From contig DASUGD010000271.1 of the NCBI GenBank assembly GCA_036274195.1, forward strand, positions 23,220-87,219: DNA of 64,000 nt. The letters are read 5' to 3'. Positions 8,969 to 19,567 of this stretch are shown here, piece by piece. Below the pieces are notes generated by a model, which made no database searches, had not been told where the DNA came from, and was given only the letters and a program-made list of their open reading frames with translations. Every line of letters begins with the position of its first letter. Within the stretch, counting starts at the first letter, position 1. The position numbers and the translations under genes are program-made. This DNA comes from JAJKIV01 sp036274195 (lineage in GTDB: Bacteria > Gemmatimonadota > Gemmatimonadetes > Gemmatimonadales > Gemmatimonadaceae).

Positions 8969-9904
8969 CTAGCCTTGGCCAGTCACGGCACGAGCCGGGA
9001 ATTTCGCGAACGCCGCCACCGCGGCCGCTACACAGCCGGACACGTCGATCGCATTCGACGCATGGGCGATCGTGTTCGTCGTGACCACGCGCGTGACCCC
9101 GGAGCGGAAGAGTGCCGAGTAGGAGTCGCCCGCGAAGAGTGCGTGAACCGCGACGCATACCGGGTCCCGTGCGCCGGCGTCGCGCAGGTGCCTAACGGTC
9201 TCCAGCATGGTGCGACCTGTAGACACCACATCGTCCACGATCACCGGCGTTCGGTCACGCCATCGATCGATGTGCGGAACGGTCACCTCGACTCGATCGC
9301 CGGACAGGCGCCGTTTCGCGAGAATCTCGAACGGAACGCCCGCAGCGTCCGCGACCGCGCGCGCCCACTGACGGCTCTCGGCGTCCGGGCCGATGACGAC
9401 CGCGTTCGCGACGTTCGCCGAAATCCACTTCGCCAGCAGGGCACTGACGTGAACGGCACACGCCGGGATCGAGTAGATCGCGTCGAGTGACGCGATGCGA
9501 TGCAGGTGTGGCTCGACCGTGACGAGCCAGTCGACCGCGTCGGACAGCACACCAGCAAAATGAACCGCGCTCACCGCCTCGCCTTCGTGGAACGCACGGT
9601 CCTGACGCATGTAGGCGAGATACGGCGCCACGAGGCCCACGTGCGGCGCTCCCAGCTCGCGGAGGGCACCTGCCGCGAACAGGAGCGGAAGAATCTTCTC
9701 GTCGGCATGCTGGAGTGAGCACACCAGAACCGTGGGCCGGCGCGAGCGATCCCCACCGACGCGCACGCGCGCCTCGCCGTCGGGAAAGCGGTCCACCACG
9801 ACCGGACGCACCGTGGCGCCTAACGTGTCGGCGATCGCCCGAGCCAACGCCTCGTTACCCGGGAACGCGTGAATCTCGGGGACCGCCGCGAGCGCGGTAG
9901 TCAT
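8969..9904 (-). CDS. Ribose-phosphate pyrophosphokinase (PRPP synthetase), divergent paralogue
   Basis: This 311-residue protein has the two phosphoribosyltransferase-fold halves of PRPP synthetase: the N-terminal VVDRFPDGEARVRV block, the conserved YLAYMRQDR region, and a PRPP-binding loop TPVIVDDVVSTGRTM near residue 210. It would make PRPP from ribose 5-phosphate and ATP. The start ATG (9902-9904) lies 4 bp after the stop of the thymidine-phosphorylase-like gene, so the two are co-transcribed. Compared with the second paralogue at 46245 it lacks some of the usual catalytic-flap residues and is more diverged. Pairing with a nucleoside/nucleotide phosphorylase suggests recycling of nucleotide ribose under stress; that role is inferred. 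Confidence 0.85.
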   Translation of the reverse strand: MTTALAAVPEIHAFPGNEALARAIADTLGATVRPVVVDRFPDGEARVRVGGDRSRRPTVLVCSLQHADEKILPLLFAAGALRELGAPHVGLVAPYLAYMRQDRAFHEGEAVSAVHFAGVLSDAVDWLVTVEPHLHRIASLDAIYSIPACAVHVSALLAKWISANVANAVVIGPDAESRQWARAVADAAGVPFEILAKRRLSGDRVEVTVPHIDRWRDRTPVIVDDVVSTGRTMLETVRHLRDAGARDPVCVAVHALFAGDSYSALFRSGVTRVVTTNTIAHASNAIDVSGCVAAAVAAFAKFPARAVTGQG

Positions 9905-9908
9905 GACC

Positions 9909-11432
9909 TCATCCGGCGCCGTCCAGAGTGATGATCTGCGGGTTCGCGCGCAGATAGGCACGCGCATAGTCCAGCTCTCCCGGCGACTCGGCGTGAATCG
10001 TGAGGAGCGGATCGCCCCGGTCGAGCTTCGTGCCCAGCGCAGCGTGCAGCTCGAGTCCCGCCGCCGGTGCCCTGGGCGCACCAGCCAGCTTCGCGATGCG
10101 CGCGAGGCGCCGATTGTCGAACGCCGTAACGACGCCGGCGCGGGTCGCGTCCACGACGTGCGTGTGCCGGGCGAGCGCCGGCTCGCGCATGCCACCCTGC
10201 GCCTCGCAGATCGCCTCGAACTTCTCGAGAGCCGCCCCCGACTCGAGGAGGCGCTGCGCGACGGCCCTACCCGTGCCCGCGGGCGTCGTCCCGGCGAGCT
10301 CGATCACCTCGCCGGCAAGTGACAAGGCACGATCCCGGAGGTCTGGCGGTGCGGTCGGCTCGCGACGAAGAACGGACAGAACGTCGCGCGCCTCGAGCGT
10401 CGGCCCGACGCCACGGCCCACCGGTTGTCTGCCATCCGTTCGCGCGACTCGGACGCGCAAGCCGACCGCGCTGCCCACGGCGCAGAACAGGCGCTCGAGC
10501 GCGTCCGCCGCCTCCGCGGACCGCACCTTCGCGGACGGGCCGACCGGCACGTCGAGCACCACGTGCGTCGAGCCGGCCGCCAGCTTCTTCGAGAGGATGG
10601 ACGCGACCATCTGGTCGTTGCTGTCGAGATCGAGCGGCCGCTCGACGCTGATGATCACGTCGTCCGCGGGGCTCAGCTGCACCGCTCCGCCCCACACGAT
10701 GCAAGCTCCCTCGCGCTCCACCACGCGCCGAATGGCCGGTACATCCAGCGTCACCGGCGCAACGGTTTCCATGGTATCCGCGGTTCCGGCTGGCGACGTG
10801 ATCGCGCGCGATGACGTCTTCGGCATCGTCAGGCCGTACGCGGCCACGATCGGGACAATGATCATCGTGGTACGATTTCCCGGGAGGCCACCGACGCAAT
10901 GCTTGTCGACGATGGGCGTGTGGCCCCAGTACAACCGCTCGCCGGTTGACGTCATCGCTCGCGTCAGCGATACCAGCTCGTCGAGATCGAGACGCCCGCC
11001 GGCGAATGCCGTCACGAACGCCGCGAGCTCGATGGCCGAGTAGCGCCCGTCGACGATATCGCTCACGACGCTCTCGATGGCCGAGTCGGGCAGCCGATGG
11101 CCGTACACTTTCGCGCGGACGTGGCTCAGCGACTCCAGCGGGGCCGGGTGCTCCAGCGAAACGATGTCACCCTCGCGCGCGTTCAGCATCTGCCACCCGA
11201 TCTCCGACAGGCCTGCTTCCTCCGGCGTCAGCAACGAGCCCGTGACGACGTTCAGCGTCGCGATGATCGAGCGTCCCTTGTACGACACCTGAATGCGCGC
11301 CTCCGCCGTCCATCCTTCCGACCGGCACACGGGGCAGTCGGCGGTCATGTAGATCACCGGCTCGCGGTACGTGTCGATGCCGAGCCGTCTCAGACGGAGT
11401 ACGTTCGGTTCCTGGTGCGCATGACGCGGCAT
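9909..11432 (-). CDS. Thymidine phosphorylase / AMP phosphorylase family protein
   Basis: The 507-residue protein matches the long form of the pyrimidine nucleoside phosphorylase family, which includes archaeal AMP phosphorylase, with an extra N-terminal domain of about 90 residues. Key landmarks are the phosphate/substrate loop KHCVGGLPGNRTT (near 170) and the KTSSRAITSPAGTADTME block (near 200). Family members cleave pyrimidine nucleosides, or nucleoside 5'-monophosphates in the archaeal AMP phosphorylases, to a base and a (phospho)ribose 1-phosphate. The N terminus holds a CPVC pair (residues about 33-36). The PRPP synthetase follows 4 bp downstream. Whether the true substrate is a nucleoside or NMP cannot be decided from this sequence. 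Confidence 0.85.
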   Translation of the reverse strand: MPRHAHQEPNVLRLRRLGIDTYREPVIYMTADCPVCRSEGWTAEARIQVSYKGRSIIATLNVVTGSLLTPEEAGLSEIGWQMLNAREGDIVSLEHPAPLESLSHVRAKVYGHRLPDSAIESVVSDIVDGRYSAIELAAFVTAFAGGRLDLDELVSLTRAMTSTGERLYWGHTPIVDKHCVGGLPGNRTTMIIVPIVAAYGLTMPKTSSRAITSPAGTADTMETVAPVTLDVPAIRRVVEREGACIVWGGAVQLSPADDVIISVERPLDLDSNDQMVASILSKKLAAGSTHVVLDVPVGPSAKVRSAEAADALERLFCAVGSAVGLRVRVARTDGRQPVGRGVGPTLEARDVLSVLRREPTAPPDLRDRALSLAGEVIELAGTTPAGTGRAVAQRLLESGAALEKFEAICEAQGGMREPALARHTHVVDATRAGVVTAFDNRRLARIAKLAGAPRAPAAGLELHAALGTKLDRGDPLLTIHAESPGELDYARAYLRANPQIITLDGAG

Positions 11433-11502
11433 GGTCGTTAGGCTCGTGTCGAGTCACCCGGCCGCATGCTGTGCCAGGACTACGGCAACGGTTTCGTGCC
11501 GA

Positions 11503-12468
11503 TCACGCCGCGTCGGAGCTCGGCGGCGGCGACGCGAGCACGGCCTGTTTCGCGGAATGGATCACGCCCTCTGCCACGCTCCCGAGGAGCAAGCGCGAGA
11601 AGAAGTTGCCGCCATGCGTGCCGACGGCGATCAGGTCCGCGCCAGCTTGCGCCGCCAACGTAATGATCCCTTCGACGGGGTCACCGGCAATGAGCCGAGT
11701 CTCCAGCTCGACATTCGGCGGTGTGAACGGGATGAGCTCCTCCCGGACCCGGTCGAACAGGGCGTCTGTTTCCGCGTGAGGATCGTTCCCGATGACGGCA
11801 TTCAACGCCGACGGCCGAACGGCCGGGGCCAGCGCGTGTGTCAGGACTACAGTCCCGCCGTCGGCGACGACGAGCAACGCCGCCTGCGCGGCCCGCACGC
11901 TGGCGGGGGCGAAGTCCAGCGCAGCGATGACCGTGTGCGGCAGCTCGGTAAACGAAGGAGGGACCGACAGCACGGGGCACCGCGCGGAGTGAAGTACCTG
12001 CGCGGCGCGGTCGCCCGAGGCCATGTGACGAAACCGCCGATGCGGCGCGGACCCCAGCACGACCATGGTCGCCGACCGCTCGCGTGCAAATCGGCTGACC
12101 TCGGCCGCGATGCCGCCGAACCTGACGTGGACCCGTGGCGGCGGCGCGCCGCCCGAGAACCGGCAGACATAGTCGGTGACCGTCGTTTCGCATGCCTGCC
12201 GGCGCGCCTCGTCGATCGCCGGATCGCTGACTACCACCACATCGGGTGCCGAGAAGATCGGCGTCGGCTCGAGTACCGTGATGACCTCGAGGGGCAAGTC
12301 GAGGCGCGCCGCGATGAGCTGCGCGGCCACCACCGCGGCGCCACCGCGAGCCGTTCCGTCGGTAGCAAGCACCACGGGTCCACGCCGCATGGGGTTCGTC
12401 GGAACTCGGGCCGACGAGCGTGCGGGTTGCACGGTCATCGTTGCCGATCGCCCAGAGAGCGTGACCAT
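11503..12468 (-). CDS. Tandem universal stress protein
   Basis: A 321-residue protein of two Usp domains. The first starts GPVVLATDGT (about residue 32) and carries VVLGSAPHRRFRHMASGD; the second ends in a canonical ATP-binding G-x2-G-x9-G-S, GTHGGNFFSRLLLGS. It resembles the USP at 950-2269 but lacks the DUF5335-like extension. The chosen ATG (12466-12468) has GGAG nine nt upstream; the frame stays open for 26 more codons without a good start. It is transcribed away from pfkB across a 358-bp shared control region and is 70 bp upstream of the phosphorylase/PRPP synthetase pair. Mycobacterial tandem USPs of this kind are DosR-controlled. Confidence 0.9.
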   Translation of the reverse strand: MVTLSGRSATMTVQPARSSARVPTNPMRRGPVVLATDGTARGGAAVVAAQLIAARLDLPLEVITVLEPTPIFSAPDVVVVSDPAIDEARRQACETTVTDYVCRFSGGAPPPRVHVRFGGIAAEVSRFARERSATMVVLGSAPHRRFRHMASGDRAAQVLHSARCPVLSVPPSFTELPHTVIAALDFAPASVRAAQAALLVVADGGTVVLTHALAPAVRPSALNAVIGNDPHAETDALFDRVREELIPFTPPNVELETRLIAGDPVEGIITLAAQAGADLIAVGTHGGNFFSRLLLGSVAEGVIHSAKQAVLASPPPSSDAA

Positions 12469-12826
12469 AAGACTTTCTCCAATCCGATCGTGAAGGCACG
12501 GGTGCCGATGCGGAACGGCGCGACAGCGCGTCGCACGTGCGACCAAGCTAGAGGCGGCGCCGGAGATGGTCTGTCCGATTTGTCACTCGGATTCCGTCGG
12601 GGTTTTGGAGACGCGATGCGCGGACCCCGCCCAATCGGCCTTGGTGTCGCTCGAGAGCGGCCCGAGCCTAACGGCAGAACGCCACCGAAGCGTCGGCGTT
12701 TCCCTCACGCGAGCACGTGTCTCGTCTGACAGACCGGGCCGTGGGCCAATCACCACCTTGCCGTTCGGCATCGCGACCCCGCGACGCCGAGGAGCTTCGA
12801 CCAGACTCCACTCCACGCACCGGTCG
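12469..12826. promoter_or_regulatory. Divergent promoter region between USP and pfkB
   Basis: This 358-bp gap separates two divergently transcribed stress genes. It contains CTGTCCGATTTGTCAC at 12571-12586 and an exact odd palindrome GTCTG-A-CAGAC at 12724-12734, both sharing the CTGTC half-site seen at the hsp20/P-type-ATPase gap, and one CCTAACG heptamer at 12667. I found no convincing sigma-70 pair, and no gene. The regulator is unknown. Confidence 0.4.
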
Positions 12827-13759
12827 ATGAACACCGTCGTCACGTTCACGCCAAATCCCGCACTCGATGCGACGACGACGGTGGATCGTGTGATCGCCGA
12901 GCGCAAGTTGCGCTGTGGCGCCCCCCGATTCGACCCGGGTGGCGGCGGCATCAACGTGGCGCGCGTCATCCACCGTCTTGGTGGCGACGCCACGTCGGTA
13001 TTCCTCGGTGGCGGACCAACGGGCGAGCTTCTACATCAATTGCTCGATGGCGCCGGCGTGGCAAACCGGATGGTTCGTTGCGAGCAATGGACGCGCGAGA
13101 ACGTCACCGTGCTCGAGGAAAGCTCCGGCCGACAATTCCGGTTTTGCATGCCGGGGGCCGAGGTGACCTGCGAGGAGTGGCACAGCGCGCTCGAGCTCCT
13201 GGGTCAGTGGGAGCCGACGCCGCGGTTCGTCGTCGCCAGCGGCAGCCTACCGCCAGGAGTTCCGCCGGATGGATTCGCGCAGGTCGCGCGAGCGGTCAAC
13301 GAGCGCGGGAGCAAGCTGGTTCTCGACACGAGCGGATCGGCGCTCGTGTGCGGAGTCACCGCCGGCGTGTTTCTCGTCAAGCCCAACCTGCGCGAGCTCG
13401 CGGAGCTGGCGGGCGTGAAGCTCGCGGACGAGGAACACGTGAAGGCGGCTGCCAGGTCGATCGTGGAGCGAGGCTGGAGCGAGGTGGTCGTGGTTTCGCT
13501 CGGCGCAGGAGGTGCCCTCGTGCTCACGAAGGAACAGTGCGAGCGGATCATTGCGCCGATCGTTCCCGTGCGGAGCCGAGTTGGAGCGGGTGACAGCATG
13601 GTCGCGGGGATCGTGCTCGCTCTCGTGCGCGACTGGCCACTCGCCGAGGCCGTGCGCTTCGGCGTGGCAACCGGCGCGGCGGCCGTGATGCAGCCGGGCA
13701 CGGAGCTGTGCCATCGCGAGGACGTCGAACGCTTGTTCCATGGCTCGACGACGAACTGA
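12827..13759 (+). CDS. pfkB: 6-phosphofructokinase, PfkB family
   Basis: A 310-residue ribokinase-fold sugar kinase very close in pattern to E. coli PfkB (phosphofructokinase-2). It shows the FTPNPALD start, KLRCGAP then the DPGGGGINVARVIHRLGG signature (about residues 40-57), SGSLPPGV, and the C-terminal signature RSRVGAGDSM with the catalytic Asp near residue 255. It phosphorylates fructose 6-phosphate in glycolysis; tagatose 6-phosphate or fructose 1-phosphate are alternatives in the family. I start at ATG 12827 because upstream codons show no family similarity. In M. tuberculosis pfkB (Rv2029c) belongs to the DosR regulon beside USP and hspX, matching the neighbourhood here. Confidence 0.9.
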   Translation: MNTVVTFTPNPALDATTTVDRVIAERKLRCGAPRFDPGGGGINVARVIHRLGGDATSVFLGGGPTGELLHQLLDGAGVANRMVRCEQWTRENVTVLEESSGRQFRFCMPGAEVTCEEWHSALELLGQWEPTPRFVVASGSLPPGVPPDGFAQVARAVNERGSKLVLDTSGSALVCGVTAGVFLVKPNLRELAELAGVKLADEEHVKAAARSIVERGWSEVVVVSLGAGGALVLTKEQCERIIAPIVPVRSRVGAGDSMVAGIVLALVRDWPLAEAVRFGVATGAAAVMQPGTELCHREDVERLFHGSTTN

Positions 13760-13838
13760 TGGCAGTCGTCCGGCGTTCGACTCGATTGCCGCGTCGCGCG
13801 TCGTCGCGCGTGGGCCGCAAGCGGCGCTCTGGCCGACG

Positions 13839-14462
13839 TCAGGAAGCTTCCTGCGGACGCGATACACCGCTTTCCACAGCGGTGGGATGAACGATTGGCT
13901 CTCGGCCCACACCTAACGCGTCCGCCACGCGGTTGATGTAGTTGAACCACGACGCGATGAGCGTGATCTGCAGGATCCCGCGGTCGTCGAAACCGGCCGC
14001 GCGCAACCCGTCGTGATGCGATGGACCGATCCCCGTCGCGTCGCGCGTCAGCTGCACGACGTAATCCAGCATGACGCGGTCCTGGTCCGAAATCGGTGCC
14101 CGTGTGTAATCGTCCTCCAGCGCCGCGACCAGCGCGTCATCCAACGTCACCCGACGCAGAAACTCTGCGTGCGAGGTGATTCAATACCGGCACCGGTTGG
14201 TGACGGACACCATCGTCGTGATCATCTCGTGCTGGCGCCGGGTGAGCGGCAGCTCCTCCGACATGAGCACGCCGAACGTCGAGAAGGCGTGATACAGCGC
14301 ATCGGGGATCAGGCTGTGCGACGCGACGATCCCCGAGGTTCCGTCGCCCGTGGGATGGACCGGGCTGGCATACTCGATCGGGTACAGCGCGCGCTGCGCC
14401 TCCAACGCTCGGCGGAGCTTCTCGTCCGCCTCAGCCAGCGGGATGGTTCGGATCCAGGTCAT
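13839..14462 (-). CDS. AhpD-like peroxidase-related enzyme, candidate selenoprotein (in-frame UGA)
   Basis: Read through one in-frame TGA (14181-14183) this is a full-length 207-residue carboxymuconolactone-decarboxylase/AhpD-family protein. Residues 1-93 carry MTWIRTIPL and the RRQHEMITTMVSVTNRCRY helix; residues 95-207 carry ITSHAEFLRR, then RVMLDYVVQLTRD and SWFNYINRVADALG. The TGA falls exactly on the second Cys of the family's CxxC-xxx-H active site, giving C91-R-Y-U94-I-T-S-H98. A hairpin with a G-first apical loop starts 2 nt after the TGA (see separate feature). No other stop or frameshift occurs. The start overlaps the permease gene by 32 bp and has only a weak ribosome site. AhpD-like selenoproteins are known from metagenomic surveys. 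The alternative is a recent nonsense mutation. Confidence 0.75.
14147..14179 (-). other. Putative bacterial SECIS hairpin after the AhpD UGA
   Basis: On the coding strand, counting from the base after UGA, U2-C6 (UCACC) pairs with GGUGA (30-34), then U7 is bulged, C8-G9 pairs with C28-G29, C10 is bulged, and ACGCAGA (11-17) pairs perfectly with UCUGCGU (21-27). The apical loop is GUU at 18-20. A stem of 14 pairs, a bulged U, a G as first loop base and a loop 17 nt after the UGA all fit the usual description of bacterial SECIS elements, which bind SelB. Confidence 0.65.
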
Positions 14463-15804
14463 GGAGACTCGCCGTCTTGGGGTGTGGGCCGAACGTCAAC
14501 GAATACACGGGTGCGCCGAGCGCCACGATGGCGACGCCGAGCGCAGCCTGCAGCGGGTTGTGAGCCGCGAGAAGGACCAGCAGGGCCGCGGTGAGCACGA
14601 GAAAGATCACGGGCGTCAGCGGAAATGCCGGCGTGGCATAGGCGGGGACGCCTCCGTCCCGCCGCCGCAGCACGAAGAGCGCTGCCACGGTCAGTCCGAC
14701 GAACAGCACGGTGATGAAGATGAAATACGAGACGATCTGCTCGAAGGTCCCCGACAGCACGAGCACGGATGCGAGCACCGCCTGGATCCCGATGGCCCGG
14801 GCGGGTGTGCCGAAGCGGGGGTGGACCGCGGCGGCCTGCCTAACGAACACGCCATCGCGCGCCATCGCGAAGTAGACGCGCGGGAGTGCCATGAGGAGCG
14901 TGAGGAGACTCCCCAGCACCGCGACGATCACGATGACCGCGAACACCACGCCGCCGACACGGCCGAAGAGTGCCTCGCCGGCCTGGGCGGCGAACGTCTC
15001 GCCGGACGTGACCCGCTCCAGCGGCACCAGATACACGAACATCGCGCTCGAGAGAACGTAGACCAGCGTCACGACGCTGACGCCGATCGCGAGCGCCCGC
15101 GGCAGCGTTCGGGCCGGGTCCCGTGCTTCGCCCGCCAGCTTCCCGATCTCCCACCAGCCGCCGAAGGCGAAGAACGCCCCGACAAAGGCCGGCGCGAGCG
15201 CACCCGGCAGCGGGTCCGAGCCCGCGTGCTGGGCCACCAACGGCACGAAGTTCGACCAGTCTCCTGCGCCTAACGCGACGGCCATCACGGCGATGAAGAG
15301 CAGCGCGGCGATCTTGAGCGCCGTGAGCCACTCGATCAGGCGCGCGCCAAGCCGCACGCCGGCAATGCTCACCATGGCCAGCATGGCGATCGCCGCGACC
15401 GCTACGGTCTTGTGCGCTCCGGGGGAGAGCGGCGCGACGTAGCCGACGTAGCTCGCGAGCCCCGTCGCCAGCGCGGCGGTAATCCCGGGATCCATCACGA
15501 GCAGGCATTTCCAGCCGTACAGGAAGGCCAGGCGCGGGCCGTACGCCTCACGGATGTAGACGTAGCCCCCACCCGCCTCGGGAAAGCGAGCGGCCAGCTC
15601 GCCGTAGCACAGCGCGCCGGTCAACGCCATGCCACCCGTCACGAGCCACACGGCCAGGAGCCACGCCGGTGATCCCAACGATCGTGCCATGCTCGCGGGC
15701 GTGAGGAAGATCCCGACCGCGATGACCTGTCCGATCACGAGGGCCGTGACGGCACCTACGCCGAGCTGCCGACTGAGCGCACCGTCAGGCCGGGCGGCGC
15801 GCAT
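14431..15804 (-). CDS. APC-superfamily amino acid permease
   Basis: The 457-residue protein has about twelve to thirteen membrane helices and the APC-family hallmarks: VGIFLTP at the first broken helix (about residues 30-36), GALCYGELAARFPEAGGGYVY with the conserved Gly-rich segment (about 63-83), and FFAFGGWWEIGKLAGEARDP near 215-234. It should import or exchange amino acids across the inner membrane; subgroup is not resolved. It sits upstream of the AhpD-like gene, overlapping it by 32 bp, which suggests translational coupling. It is divergent from the PadR gene with only 6 bp between the two first codons, so promoters must overlap the coding regions or the PadR start lies further in. Confidence 0.88.
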   Translation of the reverse strand: MRAARPDGALSRQLGVGAVTALVIGQVIAVGIFLTPASMARSLGSPAWLLAVWLVTGGMALTGALCYGELAARFPEAGGGYVYIREAYGPRLAFLYGWKCLLVMDPGITAALATGLASYVGYVAPLSPGAHKTVAVAAIAMLAMVSIAGVRLGARLIEWLTALKIAALLFIAVMAVALGAGDWSNFVPLVAQHAGSDPLPGALAPAFVGAFFAFGGWWEIGKLAGEARDPARTLPRALAIGVSVVTLVYVLSSAMFVYLVPLERVTSGETFAAQAGEALFGRVGGVVFAVIVIVAVLGSLLTLLMALPRVYFAMARDGVFVRQAAAVHPRFGTPARAIGIQAVLASVLVLSGTFEQIVSYFIFITVLFVGLTVAALFVLRRRDGGVPAYATPAFPLTPVIFLVLTAALLVLLAAHNPLQAALGVAIVALGAPVYSLTFGPHPKTASLHDLDPNHPAG

Positions 15805-15810
15805 TACTCA

Positions 15811-16206
15811 TTGCTGGCGGAAACAGGAACCGTCCGACACATTGTGTCATCTTCTTTCTCGAACGATCTCGTGGGACGCAAGAGCGTATTGGGCGAATTC
15901 GAGCAGACGGTAATGCTGGCGATCCTCCAGCTCGGCGACGACGCGTACGCGCCGAACATCGCGCGCCATCTCGACGCGACGATCGACCGATCGGTGTCGC
16001 GCGGTGCCCTTTATTCCTGCCTGAATCAGTTGGAGCGAAAGGGGCTGCTGCGATGGCGGCTGGACGCGCCCACGCCGGAACGAGCGGGACATGCGCGACG
16101 GTTCTATCAGGTGAGCGCACGCGGTGTGCGGGCAGTCAGGGTCGTGCGCGACAGCCAGCTCCTGCTCTGGCGAGGCCTCGAAGGAATTCTGGGGGCGGCG
16201 AAGTGA
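15811..16206 (+). CDS. PadR-family transcriptional regulator
   Basis: A winged-helix regulator of up to 131 residues. The GEFEQTVMLAILQLGDDAYA start of the helix-turn-helix, RGALYSCLNQLERKGLL recognition-helix region and the wing with RRFYQVSARG are typical of the PadR N-terminal domain; the C-terminal effector helix is short. The first twenty residues of the longest frame are not family-like; a GTG at 15871 (VGRKSVLGEFE) is an equally good start. Its stop overlaps the next gene as GTGA, a layout common in Gemmatimonadota and Acidobacteriota, where PadR genes precede permease-prefix or ABC permease genes. It probably represses its own operon. Confidence 0.85.
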   Translation: MLAETGTVRHIVSSSFSNDLVGRKSVLGEFEQTVMLAILQLGDDAYAPNIARHLDATIDRSVSRGALYSCLNQLERKGLLRWRLDAPTPERAGHARRFYQVSARGVRAVRVVRDSQLLLWRGLEGILGAAK

Positions 16207-16757
16207 CGCGCGCTTCGCAGTCATCGATCGAGCCCCCGCGATGGACGCATGCCGTCCTGCGGTTCGCGCTGCCGTGCGACTCGACGCGCGAGACGATTCT
16301 CGGCGATCTCCACGAGGAGTTCGCGCACGACCTGGGGGAGGTGGGCGTGTGGCGAGCTCGCGCCCGCCACGTGTCGCGAACCACCGGCATCATGGCGCGT
16401 GCGCTGTTCGACTCGGCAATCTGCCGAGGGTGGGCGAGTACGGAAGGGGCGGACGCGGGGCGCGGCGCGGCGAGCAGCGCCGCGAACGCGGCGGCTGGCG
16501 GCTCGCCGCCGATGGTGCTTCGGCGCGCGCGCGCCGTGCTCGGCGCCGCCGGCTTTCCGCTGCTCGCCCTGCTCGTCGTCGTGGTCGGCGTCGTGGCCAA
16601 CACGATGATGTTCAGCGCCGCCGAGCCTCGGAGCGCGGGGGCGTCGTCGGCCGCCGGCATCGGCGCCGTAACACTGCTCGTCGCGTTCGTCGCCGTCGCG
16701 GCCATCGTCCTGTGCGTCGGACCGCGGTGGCGCCGGAAGCGCCTGCGCGGCGCCTGA
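16203..16757 (+). CDS. Permease-prefix-like membrane protein coupled to PadR
   Basis: A 184-residue protein read from a GTG that overlaps the PadR stop (GTGA). Residues 25-70 (LPCDSTRETILGDLHEEF, then a Trp/Arg/His-rich stretch) match the permease-prefix domain usually fused to large FtsX permeases in this group of bacteria. Here the permease itself is missing: only two C-terminal membrane helices follow (about 118-138 and 150-172). It could be a stand-alone protein or the remnant of a larger transporter gene. It converges on the TonB receptor gene with 10 bp between stops. Confidence 0.6.
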   Translation: MTRASQSSIEPPRWTHAVLRFALPCDSTRETILGDLHEEFAHDLGEVGVWRARARHVSRTTGIMARALFDSAICRGWASTEGADAGRGAASSAANAAAGGSPPMVLRRARAVLGAAGFPLLALLVVVVGVVANTMMFSAAEPRSAGASSAAGIGAVTLLVAFVAVAAIVLCVGPRWRRKRLRGA

Positions 16758-16767
16758 CGTTTCCACC

Positions 16768-19389
<2,622 letters not shown>

Positions 19390-19567
19390 CACCGGAGACC
19401 TTCCGTGAGGAGGGAGAACGGGCCGTGCCAAGTCTGTCTGTTTAACAGACTCACCGGGCGCCAAAGTACGGCGTCGGCTCTTGCGCCGTAAGGGGACATC
19501 CTACTTTTTGACCACAGCGCTTCGAGCGCTCCCGATCCCGATCCCTCAGGGCAGGAGTCCACCCTCT

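Noticed and set aside
8361..9158. 265-codon minus-strand frame across the intergenic repeats
   Set aside because: It covers MITE copy A, the inverted partial copy and the end of the PRPP synthetase gene. The frame is broken in copy B by indels, so it is not under protein selection.
12566..12826. Upstream extension of pfkB starting MVCPICHSDSVG, which looks like a zinc ribbon
   Set aside because: Only one Cys pair is complete, the following residues are unstructured and arginine-rich, and PfkB family similarity begins exactly at the ATG at 12827.
14181..14183. Nonsense mutation making the AhpD-like gene a pseudogene
   Set aside because: The stop is TGA exactly at a catalytic Cys, the rest of the frame is intact, and a fitting hairpin follows. 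I kept the selenoprotein reading, though a pseudogene is not excluded.
16203..16757. Complete ABC permease with prefix domain
   Set aside because: Only the prefix region and two helices are encoded before the stop at 16757; no FtsX or MacB region follows.
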